Shown: piece after piece, positions 63,485-64,000 of the stretch
Layout: each line of letters opens with the position of its first letter
How positions within the stretch are numbered: position 1 is the first letter of the stretch
Assembly: GCA_944989445.1 (NCBI GenBank)
Contig: CALYLW010001210.1
Location: 1-64,000, forward strand
Source: Ampullaceana balthica
Lineage: Eukaryota > Mollusca > Gastropoda > Lymnaeidae
Direction: 5' to 3'
Length of the DNA stretch: 64,000 bases
The notes under the pieces: model-generated
The model's database searches: none
What the model saw: the letters and a program-made list of their open reading frames with translations, nothing else
What the model was told of the DNA's origin: nothing
Position numbers and translations under genes: made by a program

Positions 63485-63760
63485 TGATTATTATTTCAAC
63501 CTTCAACTTTCGTTTGCGAATTTTTCAAATGGCGAAGTTTTCAATCAAGTCAATAAAGCTGAGTAAGCTTACAAGTTCCTTTTCAATGCTCATTAGAGAG
63601 AGCATATTCAGCCTTTTTCGTCCCATGCAAATTCTTGCTCATTATATATTCTTTTCAACTTTGAAAAGGATCGCTCTCAGCTGCAGTTTGATGTCATCAT
63701 TGAAAGATAGATGCGAAGTGCGATGTGTACATTTGTAAAGGACTGTGTGAAATATAGCTC
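63485..63760 (-). pseudogene. hAT/ZMYM-like transposase C-terminal fragment
   Basis: Minus-strand translation gives FKVEKNI, then MGRKRLNMLSLMSIEKELV and FIDLIENFA, the RLNxLxxLSIExEL signature of the C-terminal dimerisation region in ZMYM1-like hAT proteins. Stops interrupt it. Confidence 0.6.
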
Positions 63761-63928
63761 ATTCAAAAGCAGCAAAAATTTTAGCTCTGTGCAAGTTTTT
63801 TGAGTTTCGCTTTGTGCTAATTCCTTTTCCTTACCCTGAGCCTGGGGCTGGACAATAACTTTTTTAAGAGTTCTGAAAATTGGACTTATTCTGAAGGTAA
63901 GCAGTCTTCGAAATCACTCATGAACCTA

Positions 63929-64000
63929 CATGTGGAAGAAAATCAGAAGCACCGAGCCTAGTGCTCTTTATGGGTCTTCCCGGAAGACCCCCTTAGCCAT
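63929..64000 (+). mobile_element. Second copy of the 322-bp retroposon-like element, cut by the window end
   Basis: CCTACATGTGGAAGAAAATC and CTAGTGCTCTTTATGGGTCT match the minus strand of 60839 downward, starting at the same base. Confidence 0.8.

Overview
This is eukaryotic, intron-rich, AT-rich animal DNA, about 64 kb. Short symmetric EGF-like exons, a fucolectin-like ectodomain, tRNA-derived SINEs, CR1/jockey-like LINEs, many hAT-type miniature elements and abundant minisatellites suggest a lophotrochozoan, most likely a mollusc and perhaps a gastropod. That taxonomic call is inference; nothing in the window proves it. There are no bacterial operons, rRNA genes or CRISPR arrays.

Two tandem, same-strand (+) paralogous receptor-like genes account for all the confident coding sequence. 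Gene A (5' end outside the window) has five EGF-like exons between 34 and 9843 and a terminal exon at 14445-14650 that encodes a transmembrane helix, a short basic cytoplasmic tail and the stop. Gene B starts with a signal-peptide exon at 20560-20629. It continues with a Cys-rich EGF exon (22888), four exons of a galactose-binding/fucolectin-like region (24622-31982), a run of EGF-like exons (33545-49819) and a transmembrane exon (50156-50287). Every internal exon is phase 1-1. The last five EGF exons plus the TM exon of gene B match gene A one for one in order, length and sequence, so the two genes are tandem duplicates with different tails. One gene B exon (36142-36241) carries a 1-nt insertion and a premature stop.

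Introns and intergenic DNA are filled with repeats. 1.4-15.4 kb: a 22-bp minisatellite, a reverse-strand LINE with nested elements, a hAT-like element with a BED remnant, LINE 3' ends, an integrase pseudogene and a 26-bp minisatellite. 15.7-20.4 kb: hAT miniature elements, a 17-bp minisatellite, a GAAA microsatellite, a SINE and LINE debris. 20.6-50 kb (gene B introns): hAT-like elements, an RNase H-bearing LINE, SINEs, minisatellites, a cluster of one AAATCCCTTATAT-ended family (39.5-43.3 kb), two further inverted-repeat elements and a solo LTR. 51-59 kb: one roughly 8-kb element with 16-bp perfect terminal inverted repeats and a reverse-strand split gene. 59-64 kb: hAT elements, one with a decayed ZBED/SCAND3-like transposase.

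The most unusual observation is that two separate minisatellites (30221-30750 and 50288-50640) each begin exactly at the 5' splice site of a gene B exon and have multiplied that donor site about 20 and about 8-10 times.
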